Positions 8,062-18,456 are shown, numbered from the stretch's first letter. The stretch is 38,949 nucleotides of DNA from Gammaproteobacteria bacterium (GCA_010030245.1 RGPR01000004.1:1-38949), one strand, 5' to 3'. Notes: generated by a model from the letters alone, not told the origin. Numbers and translations are program-made.

Positions 8062-10590
8062 TTAATTTAATGCTGAAACGAGATCTTTAAGCTTATATAG
8101 TAAAGCATGGGCTTCCTTCGGACTTAAGTCATCAGGTTCAATTTGCTTTACTTGCTGATTAAGTTGATTTAATTCATGGGGTATTGGCTTGTGATTTTGC
8201 ATCACCTTGATGGGGCTTTGTTGATGAAGTTCAGCGAGTTTTAGTTTAGCATTTTCCAATACTTGTTGAGGAAAGCCCGCACGAGCGGCAACTTCTATGC
8301 CAAAACTTTCAGTAATGGCACCTTCTTTTAACTGATATAAAAAGACAATATCGTGTTTATGGGTGACCACTTCCATATGCATGTTTTTGATCATGGGATA
8401 CTGAAGTGTTAAATCTGTTAGTTCAAAATAGTGCGTAGAAAAGAGTGTATAGCTTTTGATTGTTGATGCGAGATTTACTGCACAAGCGTGTGCGAGAGCA
8501 ACCCCATCATGAGTAGAAGTGCCTCTTCCAATTTCATCGATGAGCACTAGGCTATGTTGAGTGGCTTGATTTAAAATGCTGGCCATTTCTGTCATCTCTA
8601 CCATGAAGGTTGATTGACCTTTGGCAAGATTGTCATTGGCGCCTATGCGGGTGAATATTTTATCGATAGGACCAATGTGAGCTTGTTTTGCAGGCACAAA
8701 ACTGCCCATATAAGCTAATAATACCACTAAGGCATTCTGGCGCATGAAAGTTGACTTCCCACCCATGTTTGGACCTGTGATCATCCACAGATGCGCATGG
8801 TGATGTGACAACGTTAAGTCATTGGCAATAAATAGATGAGGACACTTTGCGGCAACAATGGGGTGTTTACCGCCAATAATCTGGATAATATTTTCTGAAG
8901 TCAGTTGAGGTTTTGTCCAATGGAGTGTTTGCGCTCTTTCGGCAAGACTTGATAACACGTCAAGTTGTGCAAGCGCATTAGCAATCATGCGCAGTGTATT
9001 TAAGCTTGGATGGAGTGCTGCTAAGACCTCATCATATAAGACTTTTTCGTATTGCAGTGCTTTGCTTTCTGCTGAAAGTAATTTGGCTTCAAATGCTTGC
9101 AGCTCTTCATTGATAAAACGTTCTGCATTTTTTAAAGTTTGTTTGCGTTGGAAGTTTGATGGTAATGTTTGTCCCTGACTTTTGGATACTTCAAAATAAT
9201 AACCTTGTATTTTGTTAAAACCAAGACGAAGGGATGGCATGGCACTTGTTTCTTGAGCACGTTTTTCAATCTCGAGCAAATGCGCATGGGCATGGGCACG
9301 AATATTTCTTAATTCATCAAGTTCTATACTATAGCCTTCTCGTATAACACCGCCATCACGAAGCCATACAGGGGGCTCATCTACAATGGCGATTTGCAGG
9401 AGCTGACTGGTTTCTTCTAAGGGTGGCAAATCATGTTTAATGGTTTCCAGTAAAGGGGGCAGTTCATGTTCAGATAATAAGTTTTGTAGAGATGGCAGAC
9501 TGTGAAGAGAGTTTTTTAATTGGATAAGCTCTCTTGGTTTTGCACATTTCAAATAAATACGAGAGGCAATGCGTTCGATATCATAAAATTCACTAAGGCT
9601 TGCCCGAATTTGATGAAGATTTAGTTGTTGTAGGGTTTGAATGCTTTTTTGGCGTGCGTCAATAGCTTGATGATGGCGCAAAGGTTTAACTATCCATCGT
9701 TTTAATAAGCGACTGCCTAAGACAGTTTGGGTGGTATCAAGGAGTTGATACAAGGTATGTTCTGCTGTTCCTTCTTGGTTTTTAATCAGTTCAAGATGGC
9801 TTTGGGTATGCGCATCCATTTGCAAAAAATCCTCAGGATGATGCAGGTTAAATTCAGTGATTTGTGGCGTATTTAGGGGATAGGTTTCATGAAGATATTG
9901 AAATAACCCACCAAGGCATTTTGCCATATCGCCCGTAAGTTTTTCACAGCAGGGATATTCCCCGCAAAAGCCTTGTTCAAAGTATTGCAGCGGTTTATGG
10001 GTAAGGACAAAGTTTTTAATGATGCTTGCTGTAAATGATAGGGTATCTGGAATGAGAATTTCACGACATGCAAGTTTTAATACTTCTGCTTCGAGCTGAT
10101 TTAAATCATCGCAAACAATGCACTGACTAATTCCACGAGTGACATCAATGGATGCGAGGATAAAACGCTTATTTGCGAGCGGTAGAATGGCAGAGAGGAT
10201 TTGATCTGTTTTCGCATCTAATAGTTGATCGTCGGTGATGGTACCTGGGGTAATGAGACGGGTAACTTCACGTTTCATCGGGCCTTTTTGTTGCCCTGGC
10301 TCACCAATTTGTTCACAAATAGCAACAGACTCTCCAAGTTTGAGCAGTTTTTCAAGATAATTATCGAGGGTGTGGACTGGTATGCCTGCCATGGGGATGG
10401 CTTGTCCTCCTGATTTACCCCGTTGAGTCAGGGTTAAATGTAAAAGTTTAGATGCCTTTTGGGCGTCATCATGAAAAAGTTCATAGAAATCACCCATACG
10501 ATAGAGCAACAATAGATGCGGATACTGGGCTTTTATATTTAGATATTGTTGCATCATTGGGGTATGGGTTGCTTGCACCAGTTCACTCAC
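8062..10590 (-). CDS. mutS: DNA mismatch repair protein MutS
   Basis: MutS recognises mismatches and recruits MutL. From the GTG at 10590 the protein is 842 aa, close to the E. coli length of about 853. The N-terminal mismatch-reading domain has HTPMMQQYL followed by [10 protein letters not shown], whose Phe and Glu contact the mismatch. The C-terminal ATPase has Walker [11 protein letters not shown] and [13 protein letters not shown]. The frame stays open upstream to a TTG at 10620, but that would add a Phe-rich, non-conserved leader. The GTG gives an N-terminus ([13 protein letters not shown]) resembling E. coli MutS, although the GAG before it is very close. An ABC transporter gene lies 54 bases upstream on the same strand. 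Confidence 0.96.
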   Translation of the reverse strand: MSELVQATHTPMMQQYLNIKAQYPHLLLLYRMGDFYELFHDDAQKASKLLHLTLTQRGKSGGQAIPMAGIPVHTLDNYLEKLLKLGESVAICEQIGEPGQQKGPMKREVTRLITPGTITDDQLLDAKTDQILSAILPLANKRFILASIDVTRGISQCIVCDDLNQLEAEVLKLACREILIPDTLSFTASIIKNFVLTHKPLQYFEQGFCGEYPCCEKLTGDMAKCLGGLFQYLHETYPLNTPQITEFNLHHPEDFLQMDAHTQSHLELIKNQEGTAEHTLYQLLDTTQTVLGSRLLKRWIVKPLRHHQAIDARQKSIQTLQQLNLHQIRASLSEFYDIERIASRIYLKCAKPRELIQLKNSLHSLPSLQNLLSEHELPPLLETIKHDLPPLEETSQLLQIAIVDEPPVWLRDGGVIREGYSIELDELRNIRAHAHAHLLEIEKRAQETSAMPSLRLGFNKIQGYYFEVSKSQGQTLPSNFQRKQTLKNAERFINEELQAFEAKLLSAESKALQYEKVLYDEVLAALHPSLNTLRMIANALAQLDVLSSLAERAQTLHWTKPQLTSENIIQIIGGKHPIVAAKCPHLFIANDLTLSHHHAHLWMITGPNMGGKSTFMRQNALVVLLAYMGSFVPAKQAHIGPIDKIFTRIGANDNLAKGQSTFMVEMTEMASILNQATQHSLVLIDEIGRGTSTHDGVALAHACAVNLASTIKSYTLFSTHYFELTDLTLQYPMIKNMHMEVVTHKHDIVFLYQLKEGAITESFGIEVAARAGFPQQVLENAKLKLAELHQQSPIKVMQNHKPIPHELNQLNQQVKQIEPDDLSPKEAHALLYKLKDLVSALN

Positions 10591-10644
10591 TCTCAAATTG
10601 AAAAAAAAATATTTTAGCAATAACGATACATGCTTACTAGGGCT

Positions 10645-12378
10645 TTATGCAGCTGGCTGTCTGAGGGCCTTTTCTTCTACTTCATTCGTGTGTGCGTTAA
10701 TTAATAACTGAATAATTGCATCATGAAACTTAGCGACGGTATCTTTATGGGCAATGCTCACAATTGTCGTGTCAAGCAGTGTTTGTCTTAGGGTCTGATA
10801 TAATTGTGCTTCACTTGCTTCGTCTAGAGAAGAACTCGATTCATCCATAAACAGCCAATCTGGTTTTTTGAGCAATGCGCGTGCAAATAGTACGCGTTGT
10901 TGTTGCCCTCCTGATAGAGAGCTTGCCCATTCTCCTTTGGTATTTAAAGATGGAATAAATGAATCTAAACCAACATCATGCAACACCTTGAGATAGCTTT
11001 CATAGGGATGAGTAGAGGGTGCATCGGGGTAGCTCAACACTGTTTTAAAATCGTCAGCGGGAATAAAAGGTTTTTGTGGTAAAAACATTAGTGATTTATC
11101 CTCCGGGATCAAAATCTCACCATCAGCATAAGGCCAATTCTCAGCTAAACACTTAAAGATGGAGCTTTTACCTAGTCCAGAAGGGCCTTGAATGAGTACA
11201 TTTTCATGAGCTTTTAATTGTAATTTTAGATTTCTAAATAGCACTTCGCCGTTTGGTTTTGACACTAGCGCTAAATTAAAATCGATTTGATTTTTAGCTT
11301 GTTTATGAATGATACTTTGTTGGGGCATATCATCTAAGTGATCGTATAATTTTTTTAATCTTGCAGATGTCGCAGTTAATTCGGCAATATCCTTAACCGC
11401 AGTTTGGAACCACGCCATGGAGCGAGAGAGTTCGGTGAAAGCATATGCCGCTTGATTTAAGGCGCCAATGCTCAGTTTTCCTGAAAAATACAATGGGCTA
11501 GCTAATAAATACGGGAATAATTTAGAAAAACCAGCAAAGAAAGATTGAAAGCCATTTAACTTAATTTTTTCATACAACGTGGAAAATGAGTATGTTTGGG
11601 CATTAGCAAATACGCTGGATAGTATAGTTTGATGATATTTACTTGATTTCGCTTGAGCAATACATTCAGCACTCTCATGGATTTTTTCAATTTCGGTTCT
11701 AAACTTGGCTTCTTCGATAAGTCGACTATTGATTAGGGTACTAAGTCGTTTGCCAATTTGATAGGCGATGAAATTAGCCAGCAATCCCAGTAACAATGAA
11801 GCGATAACAAGGTAGCCTGGTATGAATAAATGAACACCAAGAAATATTAGCGATAAATTACCACCGACATGCCAAAGACTATACATGAAAGTGAATATGC
11901 TTAAAACTGAACCAAAAAAGTCGAAGACAAGATTCAGGGTTTTTTCTGTAAATTTATGGGCATCAACTTGTATATTTTGCCCAACATTATGCATTTCTGA
12001 ATCCCGATCCCGTGAAAAAAATAAATAAGCCTTTTGTTCAGGATTTAAATATTGATTGGTTAAATCTAAGGTTAAAAACGATCGCCATTTGGTGATGAGC
12101 TTTTCAGTGAGAGAGCTCCGTGATACGGATAAAATACTATTGATAAACATATAGGCTGAGGTGACCAGTAAACTTGAACAGAATACATGAATATTTAAGG
12201 TTGTAAGTGATGCCCAAAAAGCAGCTAAACTTAACGATAGCGCATAATTAAACCCGACCATTAATATAATCATGGCAATGACAGCAAAAAAATAAGCAAG
12301 TGCCGTAATTTTATGTTCAGATGCTATAAAATAGCGTTTGGCGATCGACCAAGTATCGTTGAAGGATTTTAAATTCAT
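10645..12378 (-). CDS. ABC transporter with fused permease and ATPase, SbmA/YddA type
   Basis: A 577-aa half-transporter with membrane and ATPase domains in one chain. Hydrophobic segments at about residues 27-48, 64-84, 150-172, 174-202 and 285-300 form the transmembrane domain. The ATPase domain has Walker A GPSGLGKSS (398-406), the signature LSGGQQQR, Walker B DWLFMDESSSSLD and a switch His in SIAHKD. The architecture fits the family containing YddA and the ABCD-type exporters, related to the membrane domain of SbmA/BacA. It would work as a homodimer in the inner membrane. The substrate cannot be told from sequence; peptides or lipids are possible. It may share a transcript with mutS. Confidence 0.88.
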   Translation of the reverse strand: MNLKSFNDTWSIAKRYFIASEHKITALAYFFAVIAMIILMVGFNYALSLSLAAFWASLTTLNIHVFCSSLLVTSAYMFINSILSVSRSSLTEKLITKWRSFLTLDLTNQYLNPEQKAYLFFSRDRDSEMHNVGQNIQVDAHKFTEKTLNLVFDFFGSVLSIFTFMYSLWHVGGNLSLIFLGVHLFIPGYLVIASLLLGLLANFIAYQIGKRLSTLINSRLIEEAKFRTEIEKIHESAECIAQAKSSKYHQTILSSVFANAQTYSFSTLYEKIKLNGFQSFFAGFSKLFPYLLASPLYFSGKLSIGALNQAAYAFTELSRSMAWFQTAVKDIAELTATSARLKKLYDHLDDMPQQSIIHKQAKNQIDFNLALVSKPNGEVLFRNLKLQLKAHENVLIQGPSGLGKSSIFKCLAENWPYADGEILIPEDKSLMFLPQKPFIPADDFKTVLSYPDAPSTHPYESYLKVLHDVGLDSFIPSLNTKGEWASSLSGGQQQRVLFARALLKKPDWLFMDESSSSLDEASEAQLYQTLRQTLLDTTIVSIAHKDTVAKFHDAIIQLLINAHTNEVEEKALRQPAA

Positions 12379-12469
12379 TGAGAAAAATTAAAACAGTTTA
12401 ATGCTAAGCTTATACTGAATATTAGGCTTAATGTCAAATATTTAAACCACTCCGCCCAGATTTCAAGGC

Positions 12470-13855
12470 TTAATTCATCTTGATATCATGCCCTAGTGTT
12501 CGTCTATAGGCTCTGAAATAGGAGATAGGGGGAGAGTTTAGTAAATCTTGGAGTTTTTCCATATAAATACAGGCATAGCGTTCCGCTTGATATGCGAAAA
12601 AGGTTTCTTCAGCACCTGCACGAAAAATTTTGCCCCATTTTTTATTAAAAAATTTATCTTGTTCAATAATGAGATGACTTAATTTTTTATCAATTTCTTG
12701 AAGTTTATTTTGAATTTGTAAAAGTTCATCTTGGGTGCTATCCTCATTTTGAGGCGCTAATTCTCGGGTGATTTTCCAGGCATATTCATTCTCAAGATGT
12801 TCTTTGATTTTCATCAGCTCAATGATTTCTATTTCCAGTGGATGGGCAGCTTCTTGATGTTTGATTTCATCACCCAATTCATCAACGACTAGAGCTGTTC
12901 TCCAGTTACAATCTTTTTTCAAGCGAACAATATCACCATAAATATGGTCGCCTATATATAAAATTTCATCATCTTGTAAATTTAAGTCGCGAGTTAACTT
13001 TTTAGCATTGCCGCCTTGATAAATGCCGGGGACAACTTTGTCAGTGAGATTAGACATTAATCCTGTATCTGGATTGACGGATAAAAATCTTGGATTGTCA
13101 TAAAAAAAACGAGGTTTATTAGCAAGTGTAATGATATAAGGAAAAATATCCGTTATTTTTTGTCCTTTTTTAAGGAAGGGTTCAAGGGTGATATTTAATA
13201 GTTTTTTAGTATAGTAGTAATCTGAATTGGTTAAAATAAAAAACTGTTTGCCATAATGCATGAATCGCTCTATGCCTTCGACAATTTCAGGACAGATTTT
13301 AATGTAGTCCTGATGATGTTTAAGAATATAATTTTTCATGTCTGTTTTGCCATGAATATAGTCAACCGCATCAATGGTATCGATTGCTATTTGGTGATAA
13401 TTTGGAAATAGATCGGGGTGTTTGTCTTTAAGATCAATCAATTGACCATATAAAACGCAAAATGCAATAGAAAATGCAGTGTCTACCGCCATATAATTTT
13501 CATTGTTTAAATCAACATAAGTGGAGCGATAAAATTTGGTTTGCTCTTTATGATCCATCAGATGGGTGCCATGGTGGCATTTTTTTATTAGGCCAAAACG
13601 ACTTAATTTTAAGATATTACCATTTTGGCTATCAATAACGAGACCACGAATGGCATCTTGGAAGCTAAAACTTAGCGTTTTAATAAGCTCAGGATAAGCA
13701 AGGCGTGTGATTAAATTATCAATACTAAATTCAAAGACAAGTTTTTCAAAATTTTCAGTATGGTAGCGAACTAAAGTGTGGTCCATATCAAGACCAATCA
13801 TTTTAATCTTTTTAAGATTTAAAGTTCGATTGCAAAAAATGGGAGAATTCATCAT
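12470..13855 (-). CDS. HAD-family cytosolic purine (IMP/GMP) 5'-nucleotidase
   Basis: 461 aa from the ATG at 13855. This belongs to the HAD group resembling the eukaryotic cytosolic purine 5'-nucleotidase cN-II, also found in Legionella, which hydrolyses IMP and GMP to nucleosides. The HAD nucleophile motif is GLDMDHTLVRY (Asp23 nucleophile, Asp25 acid/base). The second motif is FFILTNSDY, and the metal-binding motif is ILYIGDHIYGDI. The C-terminal part is a charged coiled-coil-like region (about 330-400). I chose 13855 because AAGGA stands 9 bases before the ATG-ATG pair; a longer frame opens at 13891 without such a site. The role is probably purine salvage and nucleotide balance. Confidence 0.85.
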   Translation of the reverse strand: MMNSPIFCNRTLNLKKIKMIGLDMDHTLVRYHTENFEKLVFEFSIDNLITRLAYPELIKTLSFSFQDAIRGLVIDSQNGNILKLSRFGLIKKCHHGTHLMDHKEQTKFYRSTYVDLNNENYMAVDTAFSIAFCVLYGQLIDLKDKHPDLFPNYHQIAIDTIDAVDYIHGKTDMKNYILKHHQDYIKICPEIVEGIERFMHYGKQFFILTNSDYYYTKKLLNITLEPFLKKGQKITDIFPYIITLANKPRFFYDNPRFLSVNPDTGLMSNLTDKVVPGIYQGGNAKKLTRDLNLQDDEILYIGDHIYGDIVRLKKDCNWRTALVVDELGDEIKHQEAAHPLEIEIIELMKIKEHLENEYAWKITRELAPQNEDSTQDELLQIQNKLQEIDKKLSHLIIEQDKFFNKKWGKIFRAGAEETFFAYQAERYACIYMEKLQDLLNSPPISYFRAYRRTLGHDIKMN

Positions 13856-13917
13856 GAAAAAAAGTCCTTGGAAAGCGTATTTTAAAAACATGCATTAGCA
13901 TGATAATCAAAAAACAA

Positions 13918-13938
13918 AAGGCAGTCTAGGACTGCCTT
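13918..13938 (-). terminator. Rho-independent terminator of valS
   Basis: AAGGCAGTC (13918-13926), loop TAG, GACTGCCTT (13930-13938), a perfect 9-bp stem. On the minus strand it is followed by TTTGTTTTTTG. It lies immediately after the valS stop codon. Confidence 0.85.
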
Positions 13939-13941
13939 GGT

Positions 13942-16713
13942 TTAGAGTGATTCAATCATTTGACGATGCTCAATTCTTTTTTGTAAGAGGGCTTGTGCTT
14001 CTTTGAGCTTATCTTGCTCTTTGATAACCACATCAGCCGGGGCTTTATCGACAAAAGCAGCTAAGGAAAGTTTTTTTTCAGCAAGGTCAATGTCGGTTTG
14101 AATTTTTTTCATTTCTTTGTCAAGACGTGCAAGCTCAGCATCTTTATCTATCAAACCACTCATTGGAATAAAGAGTTCCCATCCATCCACTACAGCTGAG
14201 GCGCTCATGCCAACCGTTTGCTGTTTTGGTATTGATTGAATAGAAAGCAGTTTTGCCATATTCATTAAAATAGGCTGATATTGTTGTATTTCACTAAAGC
14301 TGTGTTGGGCTGGTACTTTAATCAACAAAGGAATTTTTTTACCAGGATTAACGCCCATTTCACTGCGGATGGTACGAATTGATTGAATGATATTTTGTAA
14401 CCACTCCATCTCTTGCATCGCCTGAGTATCAATATACTCTGATTTAATTTCAGGATATTTGCTCCACATCAAGCAATCTGCTGCAAAAATATCGCCATTG
14501 AGTTTAGATACTTTGTGCCAAATTTCTTCAGTGATGAACGGCATGATGGGATGAAGTAATTTGAGAATTTGGTCGAGGATATGCACCAGGGTTTTGCGTG
14601 TACCTCTTTTGCTAGCAGCTAATCCAGCTTCATCGTAAAGTGTTGTTTTTGCCAATTCTAGATACCAGTCACAGTAGTGGTGCCAAACAAAATCAAATAA
14701 TACTTGTGCCAGTAAATCAAAGCGATAATGTTCAGTATGTTGTCGAGCCTGTTGAATCACATCCTGTAATTTAGCCAAAATCCAACGTTCAGAAAGACCA
14801 TATTGGAAAGCGCCATCCTCTAAATCTTGGATATGAGATTCAGTATTTTGCATCACAAAGCGAGTGGCATTCCATAATTTATTACAGAAGAAATGATAAC
14901 CTTCAACTCGTGACATATCAAATTTAATGGTACGTGATTGTGACGCCAGCGCGCAGAAAGTAAAACGTAAGGCATCTGCGCCAAAGGCTGTGATGCCCAT
15001 TGGAAATTGTTTTTCGGTAGCTTTAGCAATCAATTGTTTATTAGAATTGATCATGAGATGATTGGTTCTTTTTTCTAACAAAGCTTCAAGGCTGATGCCA
15101 TTGATAATATCTAAAGGATCTAGCACATTTCCTTTAGATTTTGACATTTTTTTGCCTTCATGGTCGCAAACCAAACCAGTAATCACTATTTTCTTGAAAG
15201 GAATATTGCCAGCAAATTTAAGGCCAAACATGATCATTCTGGCAACCCAGAAAAAGATGATATCAAAACCAGTAAATAAGACAGAAGTTGGATAGAATGT
15301 TTTAAGTTCTTGAGTTTGTTCTGGCCATCCCAGTGTTGAAAATGACCATAGAGCGGAAGAGAACCACGTATCTAAGACATCTTCATCTTGTTTTAAAATC
15401 ACGTGGGCATCTAGCTTGTATTTAAGGCGCACATCTTCTTCATTGATACCTACATAAATATGCCCTAAAGTATCATACCAGGCAGGAATACGATGTCCCC
15501 ACCATAATTGACGACTAATGCACCAATCTTGGATGTTTTCCATCCAGTGAAAATAGGTTTTAGACCAGTTTTCAGGCACGAATTCGATACGACCATTTTT
15601 AACAGCCTCGATTGCTGGTTTCGCTAGCGGGCCAGTTTTAACATACCACTGATCAGTTAATAATGGCTCAATAATGGTGTTCGATTTTTCACCCCGAGGC
15701 ACAAAGAGTTTATGAGGGACAATTTTTTCGACTAGCCCTTGAGACTCAAGATCCTTAATAATTTGTTCACGCGCTTTAAATCTATCCATGCCTTGATATT
15801 TTACTGGCGCATGTTTATTGATGTTTGCGTTTTTAGTTAATATATTAATCATGGGCAATTGGTGACGTTTGCCCATTTCATAATCATTGAAGTCATGAGC
15901 TGGGGTAATTTTCACACAACCACTGCCAAATTCCATATCGACCTGAGAATCGGCAATAACCGGTATACGACGATCGCAAAAGGGTAATTCTAGTTCTTGG
16001 CCAATCAGGTGTTGATAGCGTGTATCGTCAGGATGAACGGCTACTGCGCTGTCTCCTAATAGAGTTTCAGGGCGGGTGGTGGCAACGGTAAGATAATCTT
16101 TTTGGCCAACAATTGGGTAACGAATATGCCACATGAAGCCGTCTTCTTCTTGAGACAAAACTTCAAGATCAGATACAGCAGTGCCTAATTTTGGATCCCA
16201 GTTTACCAAGCGATTTCCCCGATAAATGAGACCCTCTTCAAAGAGTTCAATAAAGACTCGTTGCACAGCAGCCGATAAACCTTCATCCAAGGTAAAGCGC
16301 TCTCTGGTCCAATCGACACTTGTGCCAAGTCGTCGCATTTGTTTGGTAATAGTTCCGCCGGATTGTTCTTTCCATTTCCAAACATGGTCAAGAAATGCTT
16401 CACGACTTAAGTCTTTCTTGTGAATGCCTTGTTGTTCTAATTGGGTTTCAACAATAAGTTGCGTGGCAATCCCTGCATGATCTGTGCCAGGTTGCCACAG
16501 TGTTTGTTTGCCATTCATCCGTTGGTAGCGTGTCGTGATATCAATCAAAGTATGCTGGAAGCCATGGCCCATATGTAATGTGCCGGTCACATTTGGAGGT
16601 GGTAGCATGACACAAAAAGGTTCACCATTACCTTTAGGCCCAAATTTATATTGATGTTCCCAAAGCTCAGCCCATTTTGGCTCGATTTGTTCAGGAGAAT
16701 AATTTTTTTCCAT
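13942..16713 (-). CDS. valS: Valyl-tRNA synthetase
   Basis: 923 aa, a normal length for a bacterial class I valyl-tRNA synthetase, which charges tRNA-Val. The HIGH motif is present as HMGH (residues 47-50, in PPPNVTGTLHMGH) and the second signature as KKMSKSKGN. The central editing domain contains TTRPETLLGD, which removes mischarged threonine. The C-terminal coiled coil (DAELARLDKEMKKIQTDIDLA) is the tRNA-binding arm typical of ValRS. The gene ends directly at its own terminator. Its start is 65 bases from the end of the integrase gene on the same strand. Confidence 0.98.
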   Translation of the reverse strand: MEKNYSPEQIEPKWAELWEHQYKFGPKGNGEPFCVMLPPPNVTGTLHMGHGFQHTLIDITTRYQRMNGKQTLWQPGTDHAGIATQLIVETQLEQQGIHKKDLSREAFLDHVWKWKEQSGGTITKQMRRLGTSVDWTRERFTLDEGLSAAVQRVFIELFEEGLIYRGNRLVNWDPKLGTAVSDLEVLSQEEDGFMWHIRYPIVGQKDYLTVATTRPETLLGDSAVAVHPDDTRYQHLIGQELELPFCDRRIPVIADSQVDMEFGSGCVKITPAHDFNDYEMGKRHQLPMINILTKNANINKHAPVKYQGMDRFKAREQIIKDLESQGLVEKIVPHKLFVPRGEKSNTIIEPLLTDQWYVKTGPLAKPAIEAVKNGRIEFVPENWSKTYFHWMENIQDWCISRQLWWGHRIPAWYDTLGHIYVGINEEDVRLKYKLDAHVILKQDEDVLDTWFSSALWSFSTLGWPEQTQELKTFYPTSVLFTGFDIIFFWVARMIMFGLKFAGNIPFKKIVITGLVCDHEGKKMSKSKGNVLDPLDIINGISLEALLEKRTNHLMINSNKQLIAKATEKQFPMGITAFGADALRFTFCALASQSRTIKFDMSRVEGYHFFCNKLWNATRFVMQNTESHIQDLEDGAFQYGLSERWILAKLQDVIQQARQHTEHYRFDLLAQVLFDFVWHHYCDWYLELAKTTLYDEAGLAASKRGTRKTLVHILDQILKLLHPIMPFITEEIWHKVSKLNGDIFAADCLMWSKYPEIKSEYIDTQAMQEMEWLQNIIQSIRTIRSEMGVNPGKKIPLLIKVPAQHSFSEIQQYQPILMNMAKLLSIQSIPKQQTVGMSASAVVDGWELFIPMSGLIDKDAELARLDKEMKKIQTDIDLAEKKLSLAAFVDKAPADVVIKEQDKLKEAQALLQKRIEHRQMIESL

Positions 16714-16778
16714 GTTAATTACAGATTAATTTTCAATGTCGCAAATATAACATTCTCGGGGCGCAAATTCATCTTTTA

Positions 16779-17945
16779 TTAGTCACATGGCAAAATTTTC
16801 TTTTTTCTTGCTGTTTGATGACGCGCAGTAAGCTCAACATCTATATACCTATCCGTCGTTGCACTTGAGGCATGTCCGGCATCATCTCTGACATGTTCAC
16901 GGGGACGAATTTTAACATCTTCAGAAATACTGGTATGTCGAAGCCAGTGAACAGTTGCAGATTTTAAGTGTTCGGCTTCTTCATGCAGGCCATCCTGGGT
17001 GAGTTTTTCAGCTGCTATATCAAAACATTTTTGAATAAGTCTACGAATTGTTACAGTGTCTGAAATGGGACCATAGCCCTTGAGCTTAGGAATAAGTACT
17101 TGGTTTTCTCCAGGGGATGGGAGTGGGCTTAAACCCAGAAATAGACGCCAACGTTTTAAGCTTTCTAAGACCATTTCACTAACTGCAATTTGGCGGCGTT
17201 TATTACCCTTACCCACGGTAGTGAACCACCAATTACCATAATGATCTTTGGAAAAATCATTCATTGTAGGGATAAATCGAGTGGAGGCACAAAGTTCTGA
17301 GATACGTAAATACATACCATACATGGCATGGAGGATAAAGCGACTTCGTTCAAATTTCTCGGGTTGCTTTTTAGCTAAGATCTCAACGATTTCAAGTACT
17401 GTTTCCCATTGAATAAGACTTAGACGTCGAATGGGGTGATGTTGTTGTTGTTTTTGGATAAATTTACTTTTTTGACGCATCAATGCCACCGGATTGATAT
17501 GAATATATTCATCCGAAATCAGGTAGTTAAAGTAAGTGCTCAAAATTGCAAAAACTTCTTGAATAGCGCCTTGGGATAGGTTTTGTTTTGCTATAAATGG
17601 TCGCCATAAGGGATTAGGAGAGCGCGTTTGTCCATCATCAACAAAGCGCGAAACCTTATGGGGACCTATCCACTCTCGAGGCGGATTTTGACAAAATTTA
17701 ATGTATAGTTCGAGATCTTGGCGCTTAAGATCATGAAGTACTTTGTTTTGGCTCCACCATAACCATTGCAAAAAACGTTCCACTTCACGGCGATAACTAT
17801 TGAATGTCCCTTGTCGTCCAGCATAGCTTTTTAGAAACTCGACACTAAACGCATAATCCTGTGCTTGAGCTGGATTGAGCATATAGGGGGGGGTGTGGGC
17901 GTGAAGATAATCGGCTTGATCAAAAATCACAAGAATTTGGGTCAT
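16779..17945 (-). CDS. Tyrosine recombinase/integrase
   Basis: A 388-aa site-specific recombinase with all catalytic residues visible: Arg214 (YLRISEL), Lys246 (GKGNKRR), His333 and Arg336 (HWLRHT), His358 (DAGHAS) and the nucleophile Tyr367 (TTDRYI). An N-terminal SAM-like DNA-binding domain covers about residues 30-150. It is longer than XerC/XerD (about 300 aa) and has an N-terminal extension, so it is more likely a mobile-element integrase than the chromosomal Xer recombinase. It lies between valS and a tRNA-Pro/Arg/His cluster, and tRNAs are common attachment sites. No excisionase, cargo or phage genes are next to it. The ATG has no good ribosome binding site. Confidence 0.88.
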   Translation of the reverse strand: MTQILVIFDQADYLHAHTPPYMLNPAQAQDYAFSVEFLKSYAGRQGTFNSYRREVERFLQWLWWSQNKVLHDLKRQDLELYIKFCQNPPREWIGPHKVSRFVDDGQTRSPNPLWRPFIAKQNLSQGAIQEVFAILSTYFNYLISDEYIHINPVALMRQKSKFIQKQQQHHPIRRLSLIQWETVLEIVEILAKKQPEKFERSRFILHAMYGMYLRISELCASTRFIPTMNDFSKDHYGNWWFTTVGKGNKRRQIAVSEMVLESLKRWRLFLGLSPLPSPGENQVLIPKLKGYGPISDTVTIRRLIQKCFDIAAEKLTQDGLHEEAEHLKSATVHWLRHTSISEDVKIRPREHVRDDAGHASSATTDRYIDVELTARHQTARKKKILPCD

Positions 17946-18081
17946 GATATGGAATTATTTTTTGAATTATCAATAGCATAACAAAAGTAGACAGACATGA
18001 CATCTGTTCATAGACTAAAGTATTTGGCAGGGTTAAAATAATTGAGCAAGTTATTTTTTTAAAAAAAAAGAAAAACAGGTA

Positions 18082-18110
18082 TTGACCAAAAGAAATAGCA
18101 GTTGTATCAT
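18082..18110 (+). promoter_or_regulatory. Promoter of the tRNA-Pro/Arg/His cluster
   Basis: TTGACC (18082-18087), a 17-base spacer and TATCAT (18105-18110). It ends 28 bases before the first tRNA base. There is no transcription terminator in the short gaps between the three tRNAs, so they probably form one transcript. Confidence 0.7.
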
Positions 18111-18138
18111 TCAGCTTCTGTCCTTGCGATGGGTGTAA

Positions 18139-18215
18139 CGGGGTGTAGCGCAGTCTGGTAGCGCGCCTGCTTTGGGAGCAGGATGTCGGGAGTTCGAATC
18201 TCTCCACCCCGACCA
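18139..18215 (+). tRNA. tRNA-Pro (anticodon TGG)
   Basis: The acceptor stem CGGGGTG pairs with CACCCCG (18205-18211), and ACCA is encoded. The anticodon stem CCTGC/GCAGG encloses loop TTTGGGA, giving TGG. The T arm contains GTTCGAATC. Confidence 0.97.
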
Positions 18216-18219
18216 TTTT

Positions 18220-18296
18220 GCGCCTGTAGCTCATCTGGATAGAGCATCGGCCTTCTAAGCCGAGGGTAGCAGGTTCGAATCCTGCCAGGCGTACCA
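18220..18296 (+). tRNA. tRNA-Arg (anticodon TCT)
   Basis: The acceptor GCGCCTG pairs with CAGGCGT (18286-18292, one G-U pair), followed by an encoded ACCA. The anticodon loop CTTCTAA is flanked by TCGGC/GCCGA, giving TCT. It starts four bases after tRNA-Pro. Confidence 0.97.
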
Positions 18297-18318
18297 GCCT
18301 TAATTGATAATATACAAT

Positions 18319-18395
18319 GGTGGATGTAGCTCAGTTGGTAGAGCCCCGGGTTGTGATCCCGGTTGTCGTGGGTTCGAGTCCCATCATTCACCCCA
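18319..18395 (+). tRNA. tRNA-His (anticodon GTG)
   Basis: The acceptor GTGGATG pairs with CATTCAC (18385-18391), with the extra G at -1 (18319) facing C73, as histidyl-tRNAs require. CCA is encoded. The anticodon loop TTGTGAT within CCGGG/CCCGG gives GTG. Confidence 0.97.
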
Positions 18396-18441
18396 GTTGT
18401 TTGTTGATTTTCTTTAGTAAGGCTTTGATTTTTAAATATTC

Positions 18442-18456
18442 GATAGTTTAACTATC
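18442..18456. repeat. Small palindrome between tRNA-His and tRNA-Leu
   Basis: GATAGTT-T-AACTATC is a perfect 7-bp inverted repeat. A second one, GAGTTT-GGCAT-AAACTC, lies at about 18495-18511. The 223-base gap (18396-18618) holds no gene. A promoter for tRNA-Leu-tig-clpP is expected here, but I see no near-consensus pair at the expected distance; the palindromes could be operators. Confidence 0.35.

Noticed and set aside
18107..18391. Open frames on the minus strand through the tRNA-Pro/Arg/His cluster, giving protein-like sequence
   Set aside because: They are antisense readings of three well-formed tRNA genes, a frequent false gene.
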